Positions 15,301 to 25,723 are shown, counted from the stretch's first letter. The stretch is 64,000 bases of DNA from Mytilus galloprovincialis (GCF_965363235.1 NC_134843.1:50773535-50837534); one strand, 5' to 3'. A program made the numbers and translations. The notes: generated from the sequence alone by a model not told the origin.

Positions 15301-18300
15301 ACATGTATGGTTGTAACCCGCTCACCCTTTTTAAGACGGGCTGGATCAACACCTAGACAATTTCCACCTCAAAACCAACTTGTGGATCTTCATACTCTTG
15401 CAAACAATTTCTGGTGTTTTCCATATTTACAGTTCAATTCTATCTTACATAGACTAGGCAAAAAAGACTATACTGGGTATATACTTGCAAATCTATTTGT
15501 AGATCATACAAGTAACATGTACCTACATGTTGCTTGTCATTTTGGTGTTTTAATTTCAGTTTGAAGCCATCATATTGGCATTTGCACAAGATTCCCAGGT
15601 GATTCTACTGTTAATCAGTTAATTGAAATATATCATAAAATTATTAGTAATATGGATAGTGGTAGGGATGTAAGGTTTGTATTTTGTGATGTATCTAGAG
15701 CTTTTGATAAAGTTTGGCATAAAGGACTTTTATTTAAACTTAAACAATCTGGCTTAAATGACCAGCTCTTATCTTGGATAGAAAGTTATCTTTCGGATCG
15801 TCAACAAAAGGTAGTTTCAGAAGGCTTTTCGTCAACTCTAAGAAGTATACATGCAGGTGTCCCCCAGGGACCCTTTCTGTTTCCTATTTATATAAATGAT
15901 ATAGTAAATGATATTGCTAATGATATTAGACTTTTTGCAGATGACACCTCTTTATTTGTCATAGTAGATGATGATCATGCTGTAGCGGCTGCTTCTTTGA
16001 CTGATGACTTGGATGTTATCTCAAATTGGGCAAAATCATGGGCTGTTCAATTTAATTCTAAGAAAACTAAAAATATTGTATTTACTAGAAGGGAAAGGGA
16101 GCATCCACCTGTATTTTTTGGGATAAATGGTGAAGAGGTTGAGAAAATAAATATTCACTGTCATCTTGGGATAACATTTCAGTCATCAGCTTCGTGGCAC
16201 ACGTATATTGATATTATTTATAAAAAAGCATGCCCTCGTCTTTCTGTGCTTCGTCAAGTTAAACACTTATTAGATAGGAGTTCACTTATACGTATTTATT
16301 ATGCTTTTATTAGACCTATATTAGAATATGGAGATGTTATTTGGGGCAATTGCTCCCAGCATGAGACTGAGCTTCTTGAAAATATTCAGATAGAAGCTGC
16401 TAGAATTATTACAGGATTACGACGTAATTCCTCCAGACAAAAACTTTATATTGAATTAGGTTTAGAAACTCTGGAGAATAGACGTAATAAACATAAGCTT
16501 ATACTATTCTACAAAATATTAAATGGGATGACACCTGCATACTTATATGAGTTAGTTCAGCCATATCTTCCCAGACAAACCCCTTATACTTTGAGGAATG
16601 AAAATAACACTTTTCACCCGCCTCTTGCTAGAACTAGCTCTTATTTTAATAGTTTCATTCCTTCCACTATAAGACTTTGGAATAGTATTCCTTTGAGTTT
16701 ACAAAAATCACCAAGTTTGGGTATATTTAGAAGTGGACTAGATAAGTTTTATAGGACTGATGATATATTTAAACCTTTCAACTATGGGATAAGGAAACTG
16801 AATATAAGTCATTGTCAACTCAGAAATAATGCTAGCAACCTTAAATCTCATTTGTTTAATCAGTTCTTATCCGAGAACACTTTTTGCACAAACTGTAACC
16901 ATCCTGTTGAGGATAACCAACATTTCTTTTTTATATGTCACAGGAATATCTGACATGTACATGATGTACATCATGACATAATTGAATTTAGAACCCAAGA
17001 AGAACTGAGAGCAAACAAACCACACGCTAATTGTTAAAAAATAACTGGTCAGGAAAAGTAAAATTTGGTAAGAATTAGAGAAATGCATGAACAAATGTAT
17101 GTACAATGTACATGAATGTATTCTACCACTGCATCAAGTGTGACATTTCTCCATGAAGCAGTTCCCCTTACAACTTTAAAAGGAGTCTTGCTTAGCCATT
17201 AAAATATTCAAATTTAATTAAATATCAAGAGCAGAGATACATCATACTGTACAAGATTCTATGATGGAATCTGTTTCTGTAATGGATGACCACCATTCAT
17301 GCCATTGTTATTACTAATATTCTTAAAATTCATAAACCTTTTTTCGTTACATATTCAGTATGGGCCCCAACTAAAATGAACTACAAGAGTGTGTTTAAAC
17401 TAAGCATGCTAATTACATGAATTAAATCTATTATCTGTTTAAACTGAACAATTTAAACATGTTAAACATGTTAAAATAATGTCTAATTCCCATGATTCCA
17501 TTGATGACTAATTAGAAATTTAATTCTATATTTTTAATAGAAAAAGGAATTCATACATTTATCCCTCCGTAGTGAGGGTAGCGAGAGGGAGAATTCAAAC
17601 TCACTGGCTCCAAGAGGTGGGCAAGTACTTAGACTTTATGCTGTACTGTGTACCATTCTGGACAGCAGTGTCTACAACTCCCAAAGTCTGTGATGTGTTG
17701 ATGTAATGCAGAGCAAACAAAATGAACAAACTTATCAAACAAACAAAATTACCAGACATGACATAATTTATTCATGCAGTCCCTTTCACAGTATATTATT
17801 GCAGTCATATGCATGTTGAATATGCCATACTGGGACAGATTTTCAACGTTAACAGTTGCAAAATATTAGGGGAAAAAAATTTAAAACCGAACAGTAGCTT
17901 GGAAACATGCATACATGTAGGATTCATGGTACTTTCGTACTATATATCCAAAATTTCAAAAAGTGTCAAAAGATTCAAAAGAGACATTGAACATGAAAAA
18001 CTTACAATGCCATGGCAAAAAAAGAAAAAAGAATAAAAGGCAAACAACGGTTCTACCACAAAACAAAACATTAAAGTTTGCTGTCCATTTTGGATTGGAG
18101 GTTGGTAAATAAAGTATTTGTTAGTTTGTTTGTAAATGTTTCAATACCAGGATCTACATGATCAACATTAGTCCAAATAATTATAAAAAATATGATATTT
18201 TGAAACGCAATTATATATTTTTTCTTTGATGCCTTACATTACACGTCGCAGGAAGGCGTCAAAGCAAAACTTTTAAAATACATGGCGCCTTCCTACATTG

Positions 18301-18705
18301 TACATGTCCTAGCTATAGATGTCATATAATTATTTGAGATCAACATGATCAACATGATCAATGACAATATAGAATACTTGTCATAATCAGCATCAATAAC
18401 ACATTTGTTTATGATTTGTGAACCATCACTTATAAATATATATATGATACTGAATCAGGATTTCAAAATGATAAACCCCATCATCAGCATCAGCTGCACT
18501 GAATGAACTTACATGAACCCTCTGGTTTTCCTCCTTGTGCTCGGATCCATACCAGTTGTCTTGTTTCTATTCTAACTTGTAAAGTTCGTTTCTCAGGTCT
18601 TTTATTCTTTCCAAAGAATATTGTCACAACAAGTCCACGTTCCAAACTTCTAAATCTGGCCCAATCATCGTTTTCTATTTGATTCCCATTGTAAAGTGCT
18701 GCCAT
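204..18705 (-). CDS. PLCG1: phospholipase C gamma, 5' part (five exons, continues past left edge)
   Basis: Joining 18513-18705, 2588-2737, 2219-2312, 1424-1471 and 204-363 gives 215 residues with unbroken phase (1,1,2,2,0) and GT-AG introns. Residues about 12-140 match the N-terminal PH domain of PLC gamma: LERGLVVTIFFGKNKRPEKR, then ETRQLVWIRAQGG, LREVREVREGKNSKDF and CFVIFYGSEFKLKNLSL. RWLRREFY opens the linker to the EF-hand region, which fills exons 4-5. In the family this enzyme hydrolyses PIP2 to IP3 and diacylglycerol at the plasma membrane downstream of receptor tyrosine kinases, and the PH domain helps recruit it. The X/Y catalytic halves, SH2 and SH3 domains lie outside the window. 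The start is the first ATG of the open exon and gives a family-typical N-terminus. Invertebrates usually have a single PLC gamma, so the vertebrate symbol names the family, not strict orthology to PLCG1 over PLCG2. Confidence 0.93.
432..612 (-). repeat. GAGAATGG-type dispersed repeat, inverted copy
   Basis: On the minus strand it reads TTGAGATAGGAAATGGGGAA, then the segments GTCTTCAATGTAGTGAGAAA and GGCGTCCTTCGGCTGGCCCC. It is the same family as the copies at 12664, 14233, 20420, 21636, 29336, 44634 and 52754. Confidence 0.85.
990..1083 (+). repeat. GGCACTCA-type dispersed repeat, 3' fragment
   Basis: It reads TTTGACCTGTAATGG, then GGAGAGTTGTCTCACTGGCA and TACCACATCTTCTTATATCT. This is the 3' part of the repeat seen at greater length at 49353, 53075 and 63270. 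Confidence 0.8.
1424..1471 (-). CDS. PLCG1: PLC gamma coding exon 4
   Basis: A 48-base exon between TTTTTTTCAG and GTAAGT. It reads WLRREFYLMEKSGADT, matching the WLRKQFY segment that follows the PH domain in PLC gamma. Confidence 0.9.
2219..2312 (-). CDS. PLCG1: PLC gamma coding exon 3 (end of PH domain)
   Basis: The acceptor is TTTCAG and the donor GTAACA. It reads ASSLDEYRTWKFGLQKLEE, the C-terminal PH helix with its conserved Trp, and ends QIQLE ahead of a split Arg. Confidence 0.9.
2588..2737 (-). CDS. PLCG1: PLC gamma coding exon 2 (PH domain core)
   Basis: The acceptor is a T-rich tract ending CAG at 2738-2740 and the donor is GTGAGT. It encodes the second half of the PH domain, including REVREVREGKNSKDFEKW and CFVIFYGSEFKLKNLSL, the most diagnostic match to the family. 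Confidence 0.94.
3560..3790 (+). repeat. decayed copy of the CACTATC/GTGGACC bivalve repeat
   Basis: It shares CAGTGAACCATGAAACTAGG, TAAGTTTCAAGTGGATG and the ACTTC..AACTACCTCAACTAAAAA ending with the better copies at 8020 and 33010. It is heavily diverged. Confidence 0.55.
5089..5360. repeat. 34-bp tandem repeat, eight copies
   Basis: Eight consecutive 34-bp units, consensus TCAATAATATTCCACCAATG followed by AGACTGGTGACTGA. Two unit types alternate in part: CAATAAT after GACTAA, and CGATAAC after GACTGA. This gives a 68-bp higher-order period across units 2-5. Confidence 0.95.
5745..5915 (-). repeat. tRNA-derived SINE-like repeat
   Basis: On the minus strand it reads GGAGCCTCTGTGGTCTAGTG GTC, a box A-like start. 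It continues to CAACCTCAGTGTTGG in complement, that is TGAGGTTGTGAGGTTGAATC, a box B-like motif. It shares this layout with the copies at 43460 and 57300. Confidence 0.6.
6456..6545. mobile_element. degraded MITE fragment of the GGCGGATCC group
   Basis: It contains the ATATAATCAACCAAATTTTT core that also occurs in the elements at 19843, 51105 and 61091. The flanks read CAGGGCC and GGCCCCTG in inverted orientation. It is short and diverged. Confidence 0.5.
7314..7772. mobile_element. probable MITE with GAGGGTG(N)TAAAGG ends
   Basis: The left end GAGGGTGGTAAAGGG mirrors the right end CCCTTTAACACCCTC. Both halves carry the motif TTTTCGTGCAACGT near ACGTG-containing sequence. The ends resemble those at 55260. 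No clear target duplication was found. Confidence 0.5.
8020..8470 (+). repeat. bivalve dispersed repeat with internal duplication
   Basis: Two direct copies of a block from CACTATCATTTTCCATGTTC through GACTTCAGCTTCATCAAAAA lie here. They are followed by GGACAGACGGACGAACGAAC runs and the end CCCTCTACTATTGCAGGTGG. A related copy is at 33010-33300. It is non-coding. Confidence 0.8.
8821..9035. repeat. AAATCCCGAG-rich repeat
   Basis: A run of near-repeats of CCCAAAATCCC and GGTCCCAAATTT, bounded by CAGGGGTTTCATGGGGG on the left and CCCCCTCTTCCATGGGTAC on the right. These ends look like short imperfect inverted repeats. Positions 10-80 hold a related fragment. Confidence 0.55.
9846..10695 (+). 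repeat. 'GAGCCTGTGTCGCTCACCT' repeat with about 165-bp monomers
   Basis: The head is CTCAAGAGCCTGTGTCGCTC. Four successive monomers of about 165 bp follow, each with TACAAAGTAACAACACTTGG (variants), a CATCTTGGAAGATTGAT block and ATTCCATTCAGTGGTTCTCT. The end is GATGACGGACGCCAAGTGGG. The head is shared with the copy at 43645. The short ORF inside (10166-10351) is a by-product of the repeat. Confidence 0.85.
12121..12597. mobile_element. TTAA-flanked MITE (piggyBac- or Kolobok-type)
   Basis: It is bounded by TTAA at 12121-12124 and 12594-12597. The terminal inverted repeats are GGAAGTACACCACTAATTC (left) and GGTTTAACACCACTAATTC (right, complement), which share the inner 11-12 bases exactly. 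No coding capacity. Confidence 0.85.
12664..12802 (+). repeat. GAGAATGG-type dispersed repeat
   Basis: It starts TTGAGAATGGAAATGGGGAA and ends TCCTTCAGCTGGCCCCTAAA. This is a short copy of the 5' module only. Confidence 0.9.
14233..14575 (+). repeat. GAGAATGG-type dispersed repeat with 3' extension
   Basis: The 5' module is as at 12664. It continues through TATGCTAGTTCAGTGATAAT and CAAAGGCCAGAGGCTCCTGA to GAGATCTCAACAAGTCC. This shows the longer form of the family. Confidence 0.9.
15574..16953 (+). pseudogene. non-LTR retrotransposon reverse transcriptase remnant
   Basis: An open frame from about 15577 to a TGA at 16951-16953, inserted in PLC gamma intron 1 on the opposite strand. In order it shows PGDSTVNQL (finger region), CDVSRAFDKVWH (motif A, catalytic Asp), GVPQG (motif B), RLFADDTSLF (motif C, FADD) and a C-terminal zinc-knuckle start CTNCNHPVEDNQHFFFICH. 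This layout is that of a LINE ORF2 C-terminal half of the Jockey/CR1/I-like sort. The upstream endonuclease is missing, so the copy is 5' truncated, and the zinc knuckle is cut short, so it is also 3' damaged. At motif B the family's VPQGSxLGPxLF reads VPQGPFLF, an in-frame loss of about four residues, so the enzyme is probably inactive. The long intact frame suggests a fairly recent loss. Confidence 0.9.
18513..18705 (-). CDS. PLCG1: PLC gamma coding exon 1
   Basis: Encodes residues 1-64 plus the first base of codon 65. It starts MAALYNGNQIENDDW and ends PEGS just before a GTAAGT donor (18507-18512). The first T of codon 65 joins TA of exon 2 to give Leu in LNLREVREVR. Confidence 0.92.
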
Positions 18706-19842
18706 TTTTTTGGAACTTGTTGCTTTGTTTACTTCCCTTCATTAATTAGTCTTTTTTCTAGTCACATGTCATAACGTATCCTTGTCTACATGTTTTATCG
18801 TGAAGTATTTTATTTATTCATCTTGTTATTCATTTTTGACACTTAAATATATATCAAGATATATGTGAATTTAGGTTTTTGGATTACCTTCCGGGAACGT
18901 CTTTTTCAAGGGCGATAACTACGGGCACCTGTTGAACAAGGGATGTAACTCTAATGTATTTTTATTTTTTAATTTTGTATACGAATATTTTCAGGGTTTG
19001 CTTGAGACATGAAGTCTGATGAGGTCCGTGTACAACAATTATGATATCAATTCAAATTTTTAAAAGGTTTCCAAATTTTTTATTTTTGAAACTTTGATTA
19101 AAGTTTTAAAATATCAAAATTGTAAAATTTAAAAAAAATAAAATTAAAATTTCGAAATTTCAGTCAACAAATAGTTAACATTTTAACATTCTAAAATTAA
19201 AGTGTTTTTTTAATTTGATAGTAATGATATTTGATAAAACCTTAAAAGTACTAAACTTAACGTGCAATTTTGATTATTTCTTTTTTTGAAAGTTTGATTT
19301 TTTTTTTAATTTTTGATTTCGATCTCAAAAATAGAAAAGGGGCAAGAAAAGGGGAACCCGGCTGTAAACTTCAAAACGTAATAAAAGCGAAACGAAACGA
19401 ATAATTCATAACTATTTAGTTTACCCAGCACCCATCATTAAGGAGTAACATTGAAAACTGACCAACTCGTAGCAAGCCAATTACTATGGTAGTTTTGAGT
19501 ATGAATATATATTTCTACTGAACTTTTAAGCAATAAAATGGCTCAATACACGTGTATTATCTTAAATTTGGTTTCAATTTTTTTTTAAACCTTTAATCAA
19601 CTATTTCGGTTCTTTATTAATTGTTGGCCTTCTAATATTCGTCTTTGAGCGCGGTTCCTGGGAAAGGCAGATCCCGAAAGGCGCTTCGGTCACATGCATT
19701 TTTTGACGTTTTGTTTTAATTATGTATCGAGTACATGAGGATCATTTATTTCCTTTTATAATTGATATCAGTTTAAAGTATTTATACCGGGACGGAATAC
19801 TGAATTGATGGTGTCGCAATGAACGTTGTGCTATCCACGAAC

Positions 19843-19999
19843 CAGAGGCGGATTTAAGGGGGGGCAGGGGGCCCGGGCCCTCCTTTTCTCGGAAAAATTT
19901 GGTTGGTTATATAGGGAATCACTGAAGCATGACGGAAGCGGGCCCCCTCTTAGGCAGTCAGTGGGACCCCACTTCTGAAAATTTCTGGATCCGCCACTG
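19843..19999. mobile_element. MITE of the CAGNGGCGGAT group
   Basis: Left end CAGAGGCGGATTTAAGGGGG; right end, in complement, CAGTGGCGGATCCAGAAATT. The core GTGATTCCCTATATAACCAA is in the complement. It is a sister copy of 51105 and 61091. No convincing target duplication at this copy. Confidence 0.85.
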
Positions 20000-20419
20000 C
20001 CGGAACGTTGGATGTTGTTGATATCTATTTGACACAACTATCCGCTATACACGCTGAATTTAAGAGTAAGTTCAGATATGAGTAGCCTTTAAGTTGAATA
20101 CATTCATAACGTATAAACGTAAATCATAAACATTGTGCCTGCATATTTATGTAATAGTTGCAGCTGTACATTATGCGCTTATCTATCCATTTGTAGGTGT
20201 CGGCATTATGAAATGGTGATTTTAAAAAAAGTTTAAAAAGTTCATATCAAGATAAATATATGACCAATTGAGATAGTAATCTATGTTGGAATCGGAATTA
20301 TAAATATTGTCACTAAGGTGACACTATATTTGACTTTAATACCTCCACGAAGGGCTTCAATAATGGTCCATTTTCCAGGTGCAAATCCATTCATTTGAAA
20401 ATGTGGGGGCCTAGTTAAA

Positions 20420-20546
20420 ATTGAGAATGGAAATGGGGAATGTGCCAAAGAGACAACAACCCGACCATAGAAAAAAACAACAGCAGAAGGTCACCAACAG
20501 GTCTTCAATGTAGCGAGAAATTCCTGCACCCGGAGGCGTCCTTCAA
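20420..20546 (+). repeat. GAGAATGG-type dispersed repeat
   Basis: 5' module only, ending GGAGGCGTCCTTCAA. The open frame 20440-20628 over it is an artefact. Confidence 0.9.
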
Positions 20547-21635
20547 GACAACGTTAGGACCGATGCTTGTAAAAAGAATATGCATTTATCATATATGTAA
20601 CTCCGTTAAGGGGTCGGCAACCCCCTAATCCGTCTCTGATTTTAAATAGCGACTAAAAAGAAACGGTTTTTTTTTGCATCAAGGAATATTTCCGTATTTG
20701 CATTTTGCGCATTTTCAGTAATCGTACGACAATCAACTTTGAGCAAAGAACAAGTACGTAGCTACGTCCAGTCAAAATGGGATAGTGTAAAGAGAGTGCT
20801 ACGCATCTCTGTGCGATTGATTTTGTCATTTTTGGCCAATCACCAATGTTACTCTCGAAAAAACAGAACAATGACTTTATTGTAAAACGCTGAATTTTAA
20901 GTTAAGCATTTTCATACGAAACGCTGAAAACTGAATATTTGAAACTCAAGTAATTTGTAATATAAGAACCGAAACTATTGATGAAGTTGATTATCGTACG
21001 ATAACTTAAAAATGCACTAATAACAAATACGGAACTATCCTTTCGTACTAAAAAGAAAATCCCATTTCTTTTTATTTGCTATGTGTAAATTTACACTGGC
21101 GGATTTAGGACCCTAATTGAGCTACATATATGATAAATACATATTCTTTTTACAAGCAACAGTCCAAACGTAGTCTAAGGGAGCAACCATTGAACGTAAA
21201 AAAAGGGGGTATGTTTTTTGGTCGATGTGAGAATTTTGTTATCGCGCAAACAATTTTATTTAGATTTTCAACACTATCAATTAAACTATTTGGTTCAAAA
21301 TTTAAAACTATAAGGTATGGGGAAAATCCGGATTTTGTTTTGTCATCTGCTTGAATAGAATATTTCTTTCATCTAAACGGGGATCAAACTATTTTTTTGG
21401 AAAAAAAACATACCCCACCCCGCCCCGCCTTGAAGCTAAACGGTCGTTCCCCGACTAGGACCCCACCTTATCAAATTCATTGATATGCACATGAAAAATG
21501 CACCATTATTGAAGCCCCTAGTATACAAATTAAGTTTAGTGTCACCTTAGTGACAATATTTAAATTTCCGATTCCCTTATAGACAACCTTTTTATCGTTG
21601 ACATAAACTTTAAAAAGAAACAATTTTCAATATAA

Positions 21636-22080
21636 CATTGAGAATGGAAATAGGGAATGTGTCAAAGAGACAACAACCCGACCATGAAGCAGACAACAGC
21701 CGAAAGCCACCAATGGGTCTTCAATGCAGCGAGAAACTCCCGCATCCAGATGTGTCCTTCAACTGGCCCCTAAACAAATATGCATGTATACTAGTTTAGT
21801 GATAATGGACGTCATACTAAACACCGAATTATACACAAGAAACTAAAATTAAAAATCATAGAAGACTAACAAAGGCCAGAGGCTTCTGGCTTGGGACAGG
21901 CGCAAAATTGCTTCGGGGTTAACCATGTTTTTTTAGATCTCAACCCACCCCGTATACCTCTAGCCCATGTAGAAACAACAAACGGCACAATACGCACAGT
22001 AAAACTCAGTTTAAGAGGAATCCGAGTCCGATGTCAGAATATGAAACAAACGAAAATATACAAAATGACAATAATGCATA
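21636..22080 (+). repeat. GAGAATGG-type dispersed repeat, longest copy
   Basis: It has the 5' module (TTGAGAATGG), middle (CAAAGGCCAGAGGCTTCTGG, GGGACAGGCGCAAAATTG) and 3' module (GAGATCTCAACCC, ACGCACAGTAAAACTCAGTT, CCGAGTCCGATGTCAGAATA). It is a good reference for the full family in this window. Confidence 0.9.
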
Positions 22081-22639
22081 AATAACAACAGACTATACTA
22101 GCAGTTACTGACATGTCAGCTCCAGACCTCAATTAAACTGATTGAAAGATTATGTCTTCATCATATGAATATCAGACACAATCCCACCTGTTAGGGTTGA
22201 TCATACCATCATGAAATATATGAGAAGAACATAACCTCTGTCATGCCAACAACTGGTTTTAGAATAAATGTGTTTAATTCCGATGCAAAGACCCGATAAG
22301 TGATTCCATATTAAAGTCAATATATGCAATCTTTAATGACTTGACAACAGTATCGTAACTTGATCCCTTCTTATATATATAATAAGTCTGTTTAACGGTT
22401 TTGTTAGCTTTTGAGGTGAATACTGACATTTTTGTGCTATGGAAAGAATATTACCATAAAACAATATGCCGGCATATACAAACGGATAGATGGGCGTTTA
22501 ATATACAGCGGCAACTATCACAAAAATATGCAGGCTGCAAATAATGTTTAGGGTATACGTTATATATGATATAATGTATTCAGCTTTTACAAAACCATAT
22601 ACGATGAGTTACTTTATTTGGCGTTTTTAACCATTTTTC

Positions 22640-22762
22640 TCTTTATTTGGCCTGTTTTGCTTTATTTGATTCGAGCGTTACTGATGAGTCCTTGTAGACG
22701 AACCGCGCGTCTGGCGCAAATTCAAAATGTACATCCTGATATCTATGATGATTTTATTAAGA
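22640..22762 (+). repeat. GACGAAACGCGCGTCT repeat
   Basis: It reads TATTTGGCCT..., GATTCGAGCGTTACTGATGA, GACGAACCGCGCGTCTGGCG and CTGATATCTATGATGATTTT. The GACGAACCGCGCGTC core is a short palindrome. Other copies: 24180 and 62938. Confidence 0.85.
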
Positions 22763-22944
22763 TACCATATAACAGTTTCTTAGCTCCAAGCTACTTATAC
22801 TTGATCTTATTCTTAAATTCGTCGTGTATTGAGGGTAGCAGTGTAAAAAAAGATATCAACAACCTCCCACAGTCGAGGCTAGCGCAACATTTATTGCGAC
22901 ACCAAGGAATCTGTATTCCTATCATTCCAATACTTTGAACTGAA

Positions 22945-23210
22945 ACCCTTTATATCTTGTTGTTTGGTGTGAGCCAATGCTCCGTGTTGAAGGCCGTACT
23001 TTGACCTATAATGGTTTACTTTTACAAATTATGACTTGGATGGAGAGTTGTTCACACCGAACAGCAAGCTATAAAGGGCCACACAAAATACTAGTGTAAA
23101 ACCATTCAAACGGGAAAACCAACGGTCTAATCTATATAAAAAACGAGAAACTAGAAACACTTATGAATCACATCAACAAACGACAACTACTGAACATCAT
23201 ATTCCTGACT
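22945..23210. repeat. fold-back pair of the GGCACTCA-type repeat
   Basis: 22945-23050 is a plus-orientation copy (TGTTTGGTGTGAGCCAATGC, CGTGTTGAAGGCCGTACTTT, GGATGGAGAGTTG). 23051-23210 is a minus-orientation copy (CACACCGAACAGCAAGCTAT, AACCATTCAAACGGGAAAAC, CAACGGTCTAATCTATATAA). They meet head-on with no spacer. Confidence 0.85.
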
Positions 23211-24010
23211 TAGGACAGTTGCAAACAATTGTAGCGGGTTTAAAAGTTTTAATGGAACAAAACATGCACCTTTATTTAAAACAATAGTATGACATTGTAT
23301 TTATAATACCGCGTTCTAGATAGTAAAATCTGACCCTTTAATTCCAATGCAAGGCGCAAAAAACATAAACCCATTTCAGACAATTTAGCTAAAAATGCAA
23401 TCCCGTTTGTCGGAACATACGCGGTATCATATATATATAGCGAGTATTCCCCGGGTAGATGTAGAATGGCCATTGGGGAAGTGTCACACAAAACAACCAT
23501 TTCATGTATAGATTTACTTACATTTTTGGTTGTTTAAAAAAGGTGCCCAAGTCACCCATCGGAATCAGTATAAAAGGAAATCGGAGTATGTGTTTAATTA
23601 ATGAATATGATAAATTGCCATATTCAATACAATATTAGCAGATTACGATATATTTTTTTTTTTTATGATTTTTATATAAAAAAGGGGGAGCGTACGTCCA
23701 TTACGCCGTTACCTGGACCCTCCCCTGCTAGAGAAAAATGTAAAATATATCTTTGAAAATAATCATTCAACAAATTTGTTTCAAGTCTTTTATAAATCTA
23801 TAGATTTGATGGGATGCTATTCTCATTTTTTACAAGCATAACTTTTTTTCACAAATTTCAAACGTTTTATTTCATTAACTGTAAATCTATTATGTGAACA
23901 ACGAAACACCGGGTCCCGCGGAACCCTTGCCATTTATTTACTTTTTTTAAATAAGAAAAGCATGATTTGGTTAATGTGTATTATATTTACTTTTCAAAAG
24001 ACAGATTACT

Positions 24011-25345
24011 CAGGGCCGTAACTAGCCTCTTTTAAAAGTGAGGCAAAATCTATTTTCGCCGAGCCTAGCGAGGCGAAAAAATTTTGGGGAGGGGTCTTGG
24101 GGCCGCTCAAAGCCCCAAGAAGCTCTGAGAAAAATAACACAAAATCGTTCATTCTGGACGTTTCCCGGACTTTCTCTTCAACTTTGTACTTTATTTGGCT
24201 TTTTTTTACTTTTTTCGATTCGAGCTTCACTGATGAGTCTTTTTGTAGACGAAACGCGCGTCTATACAAAATTTAGTCCTGGTATCTATGGCATGATGAG
24301 TTTATTTACATTGAAACGCAATTAATTTTTAGCAATTTTTTTTTTGACAATATTATGTCTATAAGCAAACACACAGATTCATTGTAATTTTAGACTTTTA
24401 GGTTTTAGGGGAAACATTTTAAAAGACCGATATGTAGGATAAGGCAAAACTCGTAATTCTCACTCATAATCATTAATACCGGACTGCGATATGTCTGTCT
24501 GTTCTTGTCTTGTATTGTGCCTCGACTTTTTTTTGGCGATTTTTGTTTTACTAGATTTAAATATAGTGACAGTGCAGTATTATACTTTAAGTACTAGTAC
24601 TGTTTAAGTCGACACTAGGGACCATCTTGACCTTGTTTTACGGTATTTATGATTTTTTTTACTGTTGAAGACCCTCGAGCAACTATCAAGATGAAGAACA
24701 GGAAGAAATACTTTGACCATTGATCATTTGTATTTTTTCTATGTATTGACTTTGTGTGCGATTAGGTCCAGTGCACGTTTACTCCATATTCCTTTATTTT
24801 CTGTTCAAGATTCTGAACACGTCTTGATACCGGGAAATTGGTGACCTAGCTTACTTTAATGTGAATCATTTCAGCTATTTAGTTTTATCTACCAAAAAAA
24901 AGCCAGTTTTGGATTCCTTAATATCAAGTTCAATTCTCCATGCAGAAACTACTTTTTTTTTCTGTGAGTAGCATCGTATATTCTTAAATTTTCTCGCGCA
25001 ATGTCTGGACATCGGTGGACATGCAACATTGCAAAACCACACGTTTACAAATGAAAATCAACACTCAGACTATAGTCATAAAGTTGGATAATAAATGAAC
25101 AAAAGCCAAACCCGGGACACAAAAGTACAAACAATAGACCATCAACTCTGAAAACTAAAAGTAGAATAGAAACATAATCACGCAAAACATGCAGGGGCGA
25201 CACCAGGGAGTGAAGAGAACTTGCCTCTTGCAAGACACTTTCCGTGAAAACAATTTCATATGAAGTCAATCTTTTGTTTCATTTTTTTTTTTTATTTCTA
25301 ACATGAGGCATTTGCCTCATTTGCCTCAATGTAGTTACGGCCCTG
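24011..25345. mobile_element. hAT-like non-autonomous element, 1.3 kb, 5-bp duplication
   Basis: Perfect 14-bp terminal inverted repeats CAGGGCCGTAACTA (24011-24024) and TAGTTACGGCCCTG (25332-25345), flanked by TTACT on both sides (24006-24010, 25346-25350). Subterminal GAGGCA/TGCCTC motifs recur near both ends. A GACGAAACGCGCGTCT repeat sits inside (about 24180-24305). The small ORFs are not transposase-like. Confidence 0.88.
24180..24305 (+). repeat. GACGAAACGCGCGTCT repeat inside the hAT-like element
   Basis: It reads CTTTGTACTTTATTTGGC, TGATGAGTCTTTTTGTAGAC, GAAACGCGCGTC and CCTGGTATCTATGGCATGAT. Confidence 0.85.
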
Positions 25346-25723
25346 TTACTTTACAGACTTCATATTGAGGAAAAGAATATAGACTAGTAACAATTTCAAA
25401 ATTTATGCTTTTTAAAAATGGTTTAAAAAGAAATGTTTTAGAGACTTCTTATTAAAGTAAAGAATATCAATCATAATACGCAACTATAATTATTTGTTTA
25501 GAGATTTCTTACTAAGTATATGTTTCTACATAAGAAAATGCACTTACCAAGTCAGGAATGTGACAATGTTATCCCATTTGGTGTGTTTGATCTTTTGACT
25601 TTTCCATTTTGATTACGGTCTTGAATTTTCCTGTATTTTTGTTATTTTACTTTTTTCTATAATTTTTCTATTCTTAATTTACATACGGAGCTGGGAAAAT
25701 AGACACTGCTATTTGATTTACAT

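Larger units (their letters stand above)
2738..18512 (-). other. PLC gamma intron 1 (about 15.8 kb)
   Basis: This intron splits the PH domain between residues 64 and 66. It contains a 34-bp tandem array, a SINE, several bivalve dispersed repeats, a TTAA MITE and a LINE remnant, each listed separately. Between them (2738-3560, 3790-5080, 5930-7310, 9060-9840, 10700-12120, 12810-14230, 14580-15570 and 16960-18500) I see only AT-rich unique-looking DNA, small repeat fragments and a long C-run near 15241. Confidence 0.85.

Noticed and set aside
15307..15564. 85-codon ORF just upstream of the reverse transcriptase frame
   Set aside because: Does not read as the endonuclease or linker of a LINE and is out of frame with the RT.
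24006..24325. Overlapping ORFs on both strands in the 24-kb element
   Set aside because: They cover the inverted end and the GCGCGTCT repeat; no domain recognised.
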